The translations under genes were made by a program, and so were the position numbers. Below the pieces are notes generated by a model. That model did not search any database, had not been told where the DNA came from, and worked only from the letters and a program-made list of their open reading frames with translations. A DNA stretch of 64,000 bases from the NCBI RefSeq assembly GCF_030246865.1, contig NZ_CP126738.1, forward strand, positions 2,294,001-2,358,000. The letters are read 5' to 3'. The DNA is from Microbacterium sp. zg-B96 (GTDB lineage Bacteria > Actinomycetota > Actinomycetes > Actinomycetales > Microbacteriaceae). Position 1 is the first letter of the stretch. Each line of letters begins with the position of its first letter. Shown piece after piece: positions 44,557 to 54,101 of the stretch.

Positions 44557-44652
44557 CGGCGTCCCTCCGCTTCTCTCTCAGCGTCGGGATTAGGCTAACG
44601 CACCCACAGGCCCGGGGCTCCGGATCTCAGCGTGCGGCGTTCGGGCGTGTCG

Positions 44653-45576
44653 TCAGCCGGCGTTGGAGTTCAGCCAGGCCAGCGGGTCGACGTACGATCC
44701 GTTCACCTGCACCTCGAAGTGCAGGTGGGGGGCGGTGGCCATGCCGGTCTGGCCGACCTGACCGATCATCTGTCCGGCCGACACGGTCTGACCGGCCGAG
44801 ACCACGCGGGTGCCGTAGCTCATGTGCGCGTAGGTGGTGCTGACCTTCTGGCCGCCGACGACGGAGTCGATCATGACGACCGCACCGTAGCTGCCGCCGC
44901 CATCGGTCGAGGTGCGCACGACACCGGATGCCGCGGCGAAGATCGGGGTACCCGTGCCGCACATCATGTCGAAGCCCTTGTGCCCGGCATAGCCGCCGAA
45001 GAGGTTGTAGCTCTGGTAGTTGAACTCCGTCACCGGCCAGCGCACTTCGCCGGAGCCGGGTGCCGTGATCGACAGGTCGACCGAGGCGACCGCACCGGTG
45101 CGGGCAGCGGCCGTGACGGCGGAGGCACGCGCGGCGGCAGCGGAAGCTGCAGCGGCGGCGGCAGCTTCTTCTGCCTTCTTCTTTTCGATCTCTTCGGGCG
45201 TGGTGGCCGAGTAGCTGTAGCGCTCCAGGGAGTTCGGCGTGGCCTCCGAGGCGACCACGAGCGACTGGGCGTTGTCTGCGGCGACCTGCTGCAGGGTCTG
45301 GGCTTCGATGTCGGAAAGACCCGAGGTGGCCGCGTAGGCGGGCAGTGCCACGGTGGCGATGAGACCGGCGACCGTGGCGACGATGCCGAGGTTGCGCAGT
45401 GGCTTGGTCTTCTCGCGACGGCTCAACGCCGACGCGGATGCCGGGGCCGGCGCAGGCCGACGGCGGACGACCCCACGGGGTGCGGTGCGCACCGGGCTGG
45501 GCCGCGAACCGCGGCGCGTCACGCTCGTGGGAGCGATCTCATCGTCGGTGTGCGACGAGTCGAAGTTTTCGGTCAA
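44653..45576 (-). CDS. M23 family cell-wall peptidase
   Basis: 307 residues from TTG 45576, chosen because GGAGG stands 5 nt before it; an ATG at 45609 would give 11 more residues. A basic N-terminal tail (to about 80) precedes a hydrophobic signal/anchor helix (LGIVATVAGLIATVALPAYA). Next come a helical region with a Lys-Glu and poly-Ala coiled coil (about 130-155) and the LytM domain at the C-terminus, with zinc motifs HKGFD and HLHFEV. It is exported and should cleave peptidoglycan peptide bridges in growth or division. The coiled coil followed by LytM resembles divisome-linked hydrolases. Confidence 0.85.
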   Translation of the reverse strand: MTENFDSSHTDDEIAPTSVTRRGSRPSPVRTAPRGVVRRRPAPAPASASALSRREKTKPLRNLGIVATVAGLIATVALPAYAATSGLSDIEAQTLQQVAADNAQSLVVASEATPNSLERYSYSATTPEEIEKKKAEEAAAAAAASAAAARASAVTAAARTGAVASVDLSITAPGSGEVRWPVTEFNYQSYNLFGGYAGHKGFDMMCGTGTPIFAAASGVVRTSTDGGGSYGAVVMIDSVVGGQKVSTTYAHMSYGTRVVSAGQTVSAGQMIGQVGQTGMATAPHLHFEVQVNGSYVDPLAWLNSNAG

Positions 45577-45728
45577 ATCACCCTCCGGCGCCTCTGCGCC
45601 GAGATGCACGCTGGCTCGTCAGCAATCGGTGTCGGGGCACAGATATGCGATTACCCACGAGAACGACGAGCCGCTGAGGCGATCCCCGTGGTATCCGTTG
45701 GCGGGCTTCTCGCCGTTGGACATTCCCG
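45577..45728 (-). promoter_or_regulatory. Long structured 5' leader of the M23 gene, riboswitch candidate
   Basis: About 150 nt between the predicted start of transcription and the TTG. On the minus strand it contains GGATACCACGGGGAT, GTGGGTAATCGC and CCCCGACACCGATTGCTGA, which loosely recall the conserved blocks of the c-di-AMP (ydaO) riboswitch. That riboswitch is well known in front of actinobacterial cell-wall hydrolase genes. The match is imperfect and was judged by eye. Confidence 0.3.
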
Positions 45729-45757
45729 AGGCTACCGGAAGATAACGAACAAGTCAC
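45729..45757 (-). promoter_or_regulatory. Promoter of the M23 peptidase gene
   Basis: On the minus strand GTGACT (45757-45752) and TAGCCT (45734-45729) are separated by exactly 17 nt. Confidence 0.5.
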
Positions 45758-45806
45758 GCTCCTGTGCACAACCCGTTGCCGCACGTTCAGGGGAGTGTGC
45801 GAGAGC

Positions 45807-46508
45807 TCAACCGCGCTCGTCGACGAGGAAGATGTGGGAGGCCACCTCGACCGGCAGTTCCAGGGCTTCGTCGTAGTCGTCCATCTGCACCAGAACGTAC
45901 CCCTCGTTGAAGCGGAAGTCGCCCCTTCCGCCTGGTACCACGCCCGCGGCGCGCAACTGCGTCAGCAGCTCGGGGTCGACCTGTGCAGGCTCGGCCAGGC
46001 GACGCACGGTGCCCTGAATCGGCGCATCCGCGGCGTTCATCCAGCGCACCAGTCCCACCACGCCCTGATCGAACGTGTTGGCCGGCACATCGCCCAGCTG
46101 ATCGAGGCCCGGGATCGGGTTGCCGTAGGGCGACTCGGTGGGGTGCCCGAGCAGTTCGATCAGCCGGCGCTCCACCTGCTCGCTCATCACGTGCTCCCAG
46201 CGGCACGCCTCTTCATGCACGTACGACCAGTCGAGCCCGATGACGTCGCTGAGCAGCCGTTCGGCGAGGCGGTGCTTGCGCATGACGTCGACGGCCTTCT
46301 GCCGCCCGGCATCCGTCAGCTCCAGCCGGCGATCCTCGGACACCACCACGAGACCGTCCCGCTCCATGCGCCCGACCGTCTGCGACACGGTGGGCCCGGA
46401 GTGGCCGAGCCGCTCCGAAATGCGCGCACGCAGCGGGATGATGTCCTCTTCCTCGAGCTCGAGGATCGTGCGCAGGTACATCTCGGTGGTGTCGATCAGA
46501 TCGGTCAT
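45807..46508 (-). CDS. DtxR/MntR-family metal-dependent regulator
   Basis: 233 residues. Winged helix-turn-helix (about 1-65: EMYLRTILELEEEDIIPLRARISERL, SGPTVSQTVGRMERDGLV), a dimerisation domain with metal ligands (HRLAERLL, E in HEEACRWEHVMSEQVERRL, about 75-125) and a C-terminal SH3-like domain. Length and three-domain layout match DtxR/IdeR. It represses metal uptake or iron genes when loaded with Mn(II) or Fe(II); which metal cannot be told here. Divergent from serC across 109 nt. Confidence 0.9.
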   Translation of the reverse strand: MTDLIDTTEMYLRTILELEEEDIIPLRARISERLGHSGPTVSQTVGRMERDGLVVVSEDRRLELTDAGRQKAVDVMRKHRLAERLLSDVIGLDWSYVHEEACRWEHVMSEQVERRLIELLGHPTESPYGNPIPGLDQLGDVPANTFDQGVVGLVRWMNAADAPIQGTVRRLAEPAQVDPELLTQLRAAGVVPGGRGDFRFNEGYVLVQMDDYDEALELPVEVASHIFLVDERG

Positions 46509-46605
46509 GGCAGCCTCGATGTCGGGGGCGAGTTCAGCGGTGCCCAGCCTATCCTCTGGCTATCCCACCGACCCTGGACGGCCGGAACGGCGGCGGCGAC
46601 GCCTC

Positions 46606-47730
<1,125 letters not shown>

Positions 47731-47785
47731 CCCGCGCCGGAGTCACGGGGTCGTTGCCGGGCCGGCTCCCGTCGGCCCGGCAGCC

Positions 47786-47843
47786 CTCAGTCGTCATGAA
47801 TGTCCCCGGAACGCCCGACGGTGGGGCCCTTTGCGACGACCGA
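47786..47843. repeat. GTCGTC/GACGAC palindromic element, copy 1
   Basis: Begins CTCAGTCGTCATGAATGTCC, and its other arm reads TTGCGACGACCGAA. It is the same design as the three copies at 56420-56667, located between the convergent serC and TetR genes, where it may act as a terminator. Confidence 0.65.
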
Positions 47844-47886
47844 ACCCGGCGGGGCGGCGCCGTCCCCGCCGGCGCCCGGCGGCGCG

Positions 47887-48519
47887 TCAGTCCAGCAGGG
47901 GCTCCGGCGGGTCCAGCACCGCGGCGACGATCGCCTCGATGCCGAACTCGGTTGCCCGTCCCAGGTCGACGTCGGCGGGATCGAGCAGCCACTGCACCTG
48001 CAGGCCGTCCATGACGGCCAGCACGGCGGCGGATGCCTGCGCGATCGTGTCCGGCGCGTCCACTCCCCGGTCCTCACAGAGGGCACGGAAGGCCTCGGCC
48101 ACCTCTTCGCGCAGCGTGCGGTAGCGGTGGAGGAAGTAGTCGCGGCCGGGGTGGTCGTCGGTCACCGATTCGGCTGACAGCACGACGTATGCCTGCACGA
48201 CGCCGGCGCGCTGCGCGTTGCGCATCGCGGTGCGCACGAGGTGGCGGAACAGGTCCACCCCGTCGGGGATGTGGGCGCCCTCGAGTCCGGCCACGTCGGT
48301 CTTGTCGCGGTGGGCGAGCATCTCCAGCAGCAGCTGATCCTTGGAGCCGAAGTGATGCAGGATGCCGGCGTGGGTCATGCCGACGCGGTCGGCGACGTCG
48401 GACAGCGTGCCGCCGCTGGACCCCTTGCTGCCGAACACCTCGACGGCGGCATCGAGGATCTCGTTGCGGCGGGTGGCGGTCTCTGGCCTGGAGCGAACCG
48501 GGCGGCGTTGCTGGCTCAT
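47887..48519 (-). CDS. TetR-family regulator of the ABC transporter/glucosidase operon
   Basis: 210 residues. TetR helix-turn-helix (about 18-64: RNEILDAAVEVFGSKG, LSDVADRVGMTHAGILHHFGSK) and a helical ligand domain with a C-terminal TetR_C-type region rich in acidic residues. It is divergent from the transporter operon with an inverted repeat in between (separate entry). By position it should repress that operon and itself; in sugar systems of Microbacteriaceae such regulators respond to the transported glycoside. The ligand is not known. Confidence 0.87.
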   Translation of the reverse strand: MSQQRRPVRSRPETATRRNEILDAAVEVFGSKGSSGGTLSDVADRVGMTHAGILHHFGSKDQLLLEMLAHRDKTDVAGLEGAHIPDGVDLFRHLVRTAMRNAQRAGVVQAYVVLSAESVTDDHPGRDYFLHRYRTLREEVAEAFRALCEDRGVDAPDTIAQASAAVLAVMDGLQVQWLLDPADVDLGRATEFGIEAIVAAVLDPPEPLLD

Positions 48520-48543
48520 AGGCAGAGTCTACTTGCACTACTT

Positions 48544-48561
48544 ACTTACGCGACGGTAAGT
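48544..48561. promoter_or_regulatory. Operator: inverted repeat ACTTAC-N6-GTAAGT
   Basis: A perfect 6-bp inverted repeat with 6-nt spacer, 25 nt upstream of the TetR gene and 132 nt upstream of the binding-protein gene. Size and position fit a TetR dimer site controlling both directions. Confidence 0.7.
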
Positions 48562-48692
48562 TGAATTCGCCCTCGAAGTCGAGGCACGCACGACGCAGTT
48601 TTCTTCTCCGTCGGGCTTCAGTATCGACATCGCTGGCAGCCCCCCACCCCGAGGGCACGGCTGCGCCGTGGCCCCACTCTCAAGGAGAAGCA

Positions 48693-50348
48693 ATGAGGCT
48701 CAAGACCTCTTTGGTCGCCGCCGGCGTCGCCGCCGCGCTGGTACTCACCGGATGCTCGGCCGGAAGCTCGGACTCGTCCGAGCCCGAAGCCGGCGCCGCG
48801 CTGACGATCGCCAAGCCGGATGGCCCGATCACCACCGAAGGCAACAACCCGTGGGTCGGCGACTCGTCCGCGATGCGCCTCGGCTACGCCAACGCGATCT
48901 TCGAGCCGTTGGGCATGGTCAACCTGGTCGACCCGAGCGCCGAGGTCGAGCCCTGGCTGGCCTCTGAGATCACCTGGTCCCCCGACTACACCTCCGTCGC
49001 ATTCACCGCACGCGAAGGCGTCACCTGGAACGACGGTGAGCCCTTCACCGCCGACGACATCGCCTTCACGTTCTCGCTGATCAAGGACACCCCCGGTCTC
49101 GACACCGCCGCCCTCGGCATCACCGACGTCGCCCTCGATGGCGACACGGTCACCGTGAGCTTCGCGACGTCGATGTTCGTCAAGCAGGACAAGGTCGTTC
49201 ACAAGCTCATCGTTCCCGAGCACATCTGGGCCGACGTTGAAGACCCGACCTCGTTCGCCAACGAGGAGCCCGTCGGCACCGGTCCCTACACGCTGTCCAA
49301 CTTCAGCACGCAGAGCGTCGAGCTGACTTCGCGCGATGACTACTGGGGCGGCGAACTGGCCGTGCCGACGCTGTACTACGTCTCCTACGCGGACAACACG
49401 GCACTGACCACGGCGCTCGCCAACGGCGATGTCGACTGGGCGCAGGCGTTCATCCCCAACGTGCAGTCGGCGTACCTCGACAAGGACGAGGACAACGTCT
49501 ACTGGGCGCCCGCTGGTCTGGGCATCGACACGATGTTCGTCAACACCCAGGAGAAGCCCTTCGACGACGTCGCGTTCCGCACCGCCGTCAACATGGTGAT
49601 CGACCGCGAGCAGCACGCCGAAATCGCGCGCGAGAACGGCGTTCCGGCGCTGACTTCCGTGACGGGCCTGCCGACCCCCGCCGGTGACGAATACATCCTC
49701 GACGAGTACGCCGGCGAAGAATTCCCGGTCGACGTCGACGGTGCGAAGTCGGTGCTCGAAGAGGCCGGCTACACCTGGGAGGACGACACGCTGATCGATC
49801 CCGACGGCGCCGAGGTCACCTTCACGCTGTCGGTCCCGCAGGGCTGGAACGACTACGTCACCGGCATCAGCCTGATCTCCGACTCCGTCGCCCAGCTGGG
49901 CGTCGAGGCGGCCGTGGACACCCCCGACTCCGACTCGTGGTGGGAGGCGCGCAGCGCCGGCGAGTTCCAGGCGATCCTGCACTGGACCGACTCGGGCGCG
50001 ACGCCGTACGACCTGTACAGCGACATGATGGACGGCCGCTTCCTCAAGCCGTTCGGCGAGCCGGCCGACTACAACTTCGGCCGCTTCGACAACGCCGAGG
50101 CCACCGAGGCGCTGAACACGTACGCCACCACGACCGATGAGGCGGCTCGCACCACGGCTCTGGAGACCATGCAGCGCATCTTCGTCGAGGAGGTGCCGGC
50201 CATGCCGATCGGCACCCGCCCGTTCATCAGCGAGTTCAACACCCGCAACTACGTGGGCTGGCCCGGTGAAGATGACCCGTACATCAACGCCGACCCGACC
50301 CAGCCCACCTCGGTGCTGATCCTCACCAAGCTCCAGCCCGCCGGCTGA
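48693..50348 (+). CDS. ABC transporter solute-binding lipoprotein (family 5)
   Basis: 551 residues, AAGGAGAAG site 3 nt before the ATG. Signal peptide with lipobox LVLTGC (Cys21), so the protein is anchored outside the membrane. The body follows the oligopeptide/nickel-binding family 5 fold: WLASEITWSPDYTSVAFTARE, the typical VTWNDGEPFTADDIAFTF block and VGTGPYTLSNF. Family 5 proteins also bind oligosaccharides and glycosides. The downstream beta-glucosidase suggests a cello- or beta-glucoside-type ligand here. Complete. Confidence 0.92.
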   Translation: MRLKTSLVAAGVAAALVLTGCSAGSSDSSEPEAGAALTIAKPDGPITTEGNNPWVGDSSAMRLGYANAIFEPLGMVNLVDPSAEVEPWLASEITWSPDYTSVAFTAREGVTWNDGEPFTADDIAFTFSLIKDTPGLDTAALGITDVALDGDTVTVSFATSMFVKQDKVVHKLIVPEHIWADVEDPTSFANEEPVGTGPYTLSNFSTQSVELTSRDDYWGGELAVPTLYYVSYADNTALTTALANGDVDWAQAFIPNVQSAYLDKDEDNVYWAPAGLGIDTMFVNTQEKPFDDVAFRTAVNMVIDREQHAEIARENGVPALTSVTGLPTPAGDEYILDEYAGEEFPVDVDGAKSVLEEAGYTWEDDTLIDPDGAEVTFTLSVPQGWNDYVTGISLISDSVAQLGVEAAVDTPDSDSWWEARSAGEFQAILHWTDSGATPYDLYSDMMDGRFLKPFGEPADYNFGRFDNAEATEALNTYATTTDEAARTTALETMQRIFVEEVPAMPIGTRPFISEFNTRNYVGWPGEDDPYINADPTQPTSVLILTKLQPAG

Positions 50349-50421
50349 GCCATCCCCCTCGCGGCATCCGGGCCGATCCCCCTCGGCCCGGATGCCGCCC
50401 GTCCCCCCGGAAGCCGTACGC

Positions 50422-51285
50422 ATGACCGACGACGTTCTGCTGGAGATCACCGACTTCAGCGTCACCTACGACGTGGACCCGCCTGTTGAGGCCGTCCGCG
50501 ACGTGTCCCTCCAGATCCGCCGCGGCGAGATCCTGGGCCTGGCCGGCGAGTCCGGCTGCGGCAAGACCACCCTCGCCTACGGCGTGCAGCGGCTGCTCAA
50601 GCCGCCGGCCGTGATCACCGGCGGCTCCGTCGTCTTCCACGATGCCAACGGCCAGAAGGTCGCCATCGGCGAGCTGACCGACGGCGAGATGCGCACGTTC
50701 CGGTGGGCGAAGGCATCCATGGTCTTCCAAGGCGCCATGAACGCCCTCAACCCCGTCATGACGATCGGCAGCCAACTGGCCGATGTCTTCACGACGCACC
50801 GCCCGAAGATGAGCCGTGCGCAGCGCACCGCTGAATGCGGCGACCTGCTCGACATCGTCGACGTCGGCCGCGACCGCCTGAAGTCCTACCCTCATGAGCT
50901 CTCCGGCGGCATGCGCCAGCGCGTCATGATCGCGATGGCCCTGGCGCTGCGCCCCCAGCTGATGATCATGGACGAGCCGACGACGGCCCTGGACGTGCTC
51001 GTGCAGCGCGACATCCTGCGCCAGATCTCGGCCCTGCGCCACGAGTTCGGCTTCTCCGTCGTCTTCATCACCCACGACCTGCCGCTGCTGCTGGAGATCT
51101 CCGACCGCATCGCCGTGATGCGGGAGGGCCGCATCGTCGAACTCGACACCGCCGAGAACCTCTACCACCACGCGCAGCACGAGTACACGCGCACCCTGCT
51201 GGGCGCCTTCCCCAGCCTCACCGGCGACCGCGGCGACTTCGTGCGCGGCGGCGACCGCGTCCCCACTCTGGAGGTCCCCCGATGA
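50422..51285 (+). CDS. ABC transporter ATP-binding protein (DppD-like)
   Basis: 287 residues from ATG 50422; ten extra in-frame codons upstream are not conserved. Walker A GESGCGKT, signature [12 protein letters not shown], Walker [13 protein letters not shown] and the switch His in FITHDL are all intact. The C-terminal extension is short and lacks the usual Cys-rich Fe-S motif of DppD. It couples ATP hydrolysis to uptake with the partner ATPase encoded next, whose ATG overlaps its stop (ATGA). Confidence 0.92.
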   Translation: MTDDVLLEITDFSVTYDVDPPVEAVRDVSLQIRRGEILGLAGESGCGKTTLAYGVQRLLKPPAVITGGSVVFHDANGQKVAIGELTDGEMRTFRWAKASMVFQGAMNALNPVMTIGSQLADVFTTHRPKMSRAQRTAECGDLLDIVDVGRDRLKSYPHELSGGMRQRVMIAMALALRPQLMIMDEPTTALDVLVQRDILRQISALRHEFGFSVVFITHDLPLLLEISDRIAVMREGRIVELDTAENLYHHAQHEYTRTLLGAFPSLTGDRGDFVRGGDRVPTLEVPR

Positions 51286-52085
51286 CCACCCTCGAATTCC
51301 GCTCCGTCACCAAGCGCTACCGCGTACGAGGCGCCGGGCACATGCTCGCGCTGGACGACGTGAGCTTCCGCCTCGAGTCGGGGCAGACCGTGGCACTGGT
51401 CGGCCAGAGCGGCAGCGGCAAGTCCACGATCGCCAAGATCATCACGCAGCTCGAGCGCGCCACCAGTGGCGAGGTGCTGCTCGACGGCGCCCCGCTCCCC
51501 CGCGGTGGGCGGGCCCTGCGCAGCTACCGCCAGCAGGTGCGCATGGTGTTCCAGGACCCCTTCGCCTCGCTGAATCCGTACCACACGGTGCGCCACCACC
51601 TGGAGCGGCCGCTGCGGCTGGACAACGTCGTCCCGCGGGAAGAGGTCGAAGCCGAGGTGCGCCGGCTGCTCGAGCGCGTGCGCCTCGACCCGGACGGCAC
51701 GATCGACCGCCGCCCGCATGAGCTGTCCGGCGGGCAGCGTCAGCGCGTCGCGATCGCGCGCGCACTGGCATCCCGGCCCTCCCTGCTGGTCGCCGACGAG
51801 CCCGTCTCCATGCTCGACGTGTCGATCCGGCTCGGCGTGCTGAACCTGCTCGCCGAACTGCAGCGGGAGTCGAACCTGGGTGTGCTGTACATCACGCATG
51901 ACCTGGCCACCGCCCGCCACTTCAGCGACCGCATCATGGTGCTCCACCACGGTCGCGTCGTGGAGGAGGGCACCGCGGACGATGTGATCCTGCGTCCGCA
52001 GCACGAATACACCCGGGCGCTTCGCGACGCCTCGCCCGACCCCGACCGGCACTTCGCCGCACCCACAGAAGGAGCCCTGTCGTGA
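51282..52085 (+). CDS. ABC transporter ATP-binding protein (DppF-like)
   Basis: 267 residues. Walker A GQSGSGKST, signature LSGGQRQRVAIA, Walker B LLVADEPVSMLD and YITHDL are intact. Second ATPase of the heteromeric pair. Its stop overlaps the GTG start of the permease gene (GTGA). Note the gene order: both ATPases come before the permeases, opposite to dppABCDF. Confidence 0.92.
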   Translation: MTTLEFRSVTKRYRVRGAGHMLALDDVSFRLESGQTVALVGQSGSGKSTIAKIITQLERATSGEVLLDGAPLPRGGRALRSYRQQVRMVFQDPFASLNPYHTVRHHLERPLRLDNVVPREEVEAEVRRLLERVRLDPDGTIDRRPHELSGGQRQRVAIARALASRPSLLVADEPVSMLDVSIRLGVLNLLAELQRESNLGVLYITHDLATARHFSDRIMVLHHGRVVEEGTADDVILRPQHEYTRALRDASPDPDRHFAAPTEGALS

Positions 52086-53065
52086 GGTTCGCCGCACGCC
52101 GCACCCTGTTCTACGCGTTCACCGCCTGGGCTGCGATCACCATCAACTTCTTCCTGCCGCGGATGATGAAGGGCGACCCGATCTCCGCGTATCTGCAGAA
52201 GAACCAGGGCAGGATCAGCCCCGAGGCAGCCGATGCCCTGCGCACCCTCTTCGGCCTCGACACTGACAAGAACATCCTCGAGCAGTACATCGACTACTGG
52301 GCGCTGCTGCTGCGCGGCGATCTGGGTCGGTCGTTCTCGCACGGTCTGGCTCCGGTGACCGACGTCATCGCCACCGCGCTGCCGTGGACGGTGGGCCTGG
52401 TGGGTCTTGCGACGATCATCTCGTTCTTCGTCGGCACCTCCGCCGGCGCGATCATCGGCTGGCGCCGCGGACGCGCATCGGATGCCGCCATCCCGATCGC
52501 GAACTTCTTCTCCTCGGTGCCGTATTTCTGGATGGGCCTCATCGCCATCGCCCTGTTCTCCACGGCGCTGGGTTGGTTCCCCGCCTCGCACGCGTACTCG
52601 AAGGGCGCCGACCCGGGCCTGACGCTGGAGTTCATCGGCGACGTGATCTACCACGGCACCCTGCCGGCACTGACGATCGTGCTGGCCTCGCTCGGCGGCT
52701 GGATGCTCGGCATGCGCAACATGATGATCACGGTGCTCGATGAGGACTACATCACCGTCGCGCAGGCCAAGGGCCTGTCCCCCGCCCGCGTGGTCACCCG
52801 CTACGCCGCCCGCAACGCGATGCTCCCGCAGCTGTCGAGCTTCGCGCTGTCGCTGGGATTCATCGTCGGCGGCACGCTCGTCATGGAGCTCGTCTTCAGC
52901 TATCCCGGGGTGGGCAAGCTGCTCCTGGATGCCACCACGTCGAAGGACTACCCGCTCATGCAGGGGCTGTTCCTCGTCATCACCCTCGCCGTCCTGATCG
53001 CGAACATCCTCGCCGATGTCGCCTACGCGGTCCTTGACCCCCGCGCCCGCCAGATGGAGGCCTGA
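52082..53065 (+). CDS. ABC transporter permease (DppB-like)
   Basis: 327 residues from GTG 52082. About six transmembrane helices with the family N-terminus (FAARRTLFYAFTAWAAITINFFLPRM) and the EAA-type loop that contacts the ATPase (DEDYITVAQAKGLSPARVV). Cytoplasmic membrane; it forms the pore together with the next gene product. Followed after one base by the second permease. Confidence 0.92.
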   Translation: MRFAARRTLFYAFTAWAAITINFFLPRMMKGDPISAYLQKNQGRISPEAADALRTLFGLDTDKNILEQYIDYWALLLRGDLGRSFSHGLAPVTDVIATALPWTVGLVGLATIISFFVGTSAGAIIGWRRGRASDAAIPIANFFSSVPYFWMGLIAIALFSTALGWFPASHAYSKGADPGLTLEFIGDVIYHGTLPALTIVLASLGGWMLGMRNMMITVLDEDYITVAQAKGLSPARVVTRYAARNAMLPQLSSFALSLGFIVGGTLVMELVFSYPGVGKLLLDATTSKDYPLMQGLFLVITLAVLIANILADVAYAVLDPRARQMEA

Positions 53066-53066
53066 C

Positions 53067-54101
53067 ATGACCATCCCCACCACGACTGCCCTCGAGGCAA
53101 GTGAGCCGGAAGAGGCCCGCACCCCGCCCTCAGGGCTGCAGCGGATGGGCGCATCCTTCGCGATGTTCCGCAACCGCAAATCGCTGACCGGGCTGATCAT
53201 CCTGGGCATCTTCGTCCTGGTTGCCGTGTTCGGCGATCTCATCGCCCCCTATGGCCCGCTGGACAAGGACTACACCGCGCTGAAGCAGGCCCCCTCGTGG
53301 GCGCACCTGCTGGGCACCACCCACATGGGTGAGGACGTCTTCAGCCAGCTCGTCTACGGCACCCGTGGGGTGCTGCTGGTCGGGTTCCTCGCCGGCATCC
53401 TCGCCACCGCAGCCGCCGTCGCGGTCGGTGTGGCATCCGGAATGCTCGCCGGCTGGCGCAGCGAATCGCTGTCGGCACTGACCAACGTGTTCCTCGTGCT
53501 GCCGGGCCTGCCGCTGATGATCATCATCGCGTCGCAGTACGACGACCCCAGCCTGTTCCTCATCGCCGGTGTGCTGGCCCTCACCGGCTGGGCGTGGGGG
53601 GCGCGCGTCCTGCGCGCCCAGACGATGTCGCTGCGTGACCGCGACTTCGTGCGCGCCGCACGCGCCAACGGCGAGCCGCTGTGGCGCATCGTCACGGTGG
53701 AGATGCTGCCGAACCTGATGGCGATCATCGCCTCCAGCTTCGTCGGCACCGTCACCGCGGCCGTGCTGGGCCTGACGACCCTCGCCTTCATCGGCATCAT
53801 CCCCATCACCAACCTCAACTGGGGCACGATCCTGTTCTGGGCGCAGCAGAACGGCGCATTCCCGGACTACTGGTGGTGGTACGTGCCCGCGGGCCTGTGC
53901 ATCGCCATGCTGGGCATGGCACTGTCGCTGATCAACTTCGGCATCGACGAGTACGTCAACCCTCGGCTGCGCTCCGCCGGCGAGCGTGCCCGCGCGCTGC
54001 GCAAGAAGGGCATTGCCCCCACCAGCGGCGTCACCGCCGTGCGCCGCACGCCCCCCGCATCCCGCACCTCCCCGCACGACAAGACGGAAGTTCCCTCATG
54101 A
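53067..54101 (+). CDS. ABC transporter permease (DppC-like)
   Basis: 344 residues; N-terminal cytosolic region and OppC_N helix (NRKSLTGLIILGIFVLVAVFGDLIAPYGPLD) then five helices with the EAA loop (SLRDRDFVRAARANGEPLW). Partner of the preceding permease. The C-terminal tail of about 45 residues is basic and Pro/Thr-rich, with no recognised motif. The stop overlaps the glucosidase ATG (ATGA). Confidence 0.92.
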   Translation: MTIPTTTALEASEPEEARTPPSGLQRMGASFAMFRNRKSLTGLIILGIFVLVAVFGDLIAPYGPLDKDYTALKQAPSWAHLLGTTHMGEDVFSQLVYGTRGVLLVGFLAGILATAAAVAVGVASGMLAGWRSESLSALTNVFLVLPGLPLMIIIASQYDDPSLFLIAGVLALTGWAWGARVLRAQTMSLRDRDFVRAARANGEPLWRIVTVEMLPNLMAIIASSFVGTVTAAVLGLTTLAFIGIIPITNLNWGTILFWAQQNGAFPDYWWWYVPAGLCIAMLGMALSLINFGIDEYVNPRLRSAGERARALRKKGIAPTSGVTAVRRTPPASRTSPHDKTEVPS

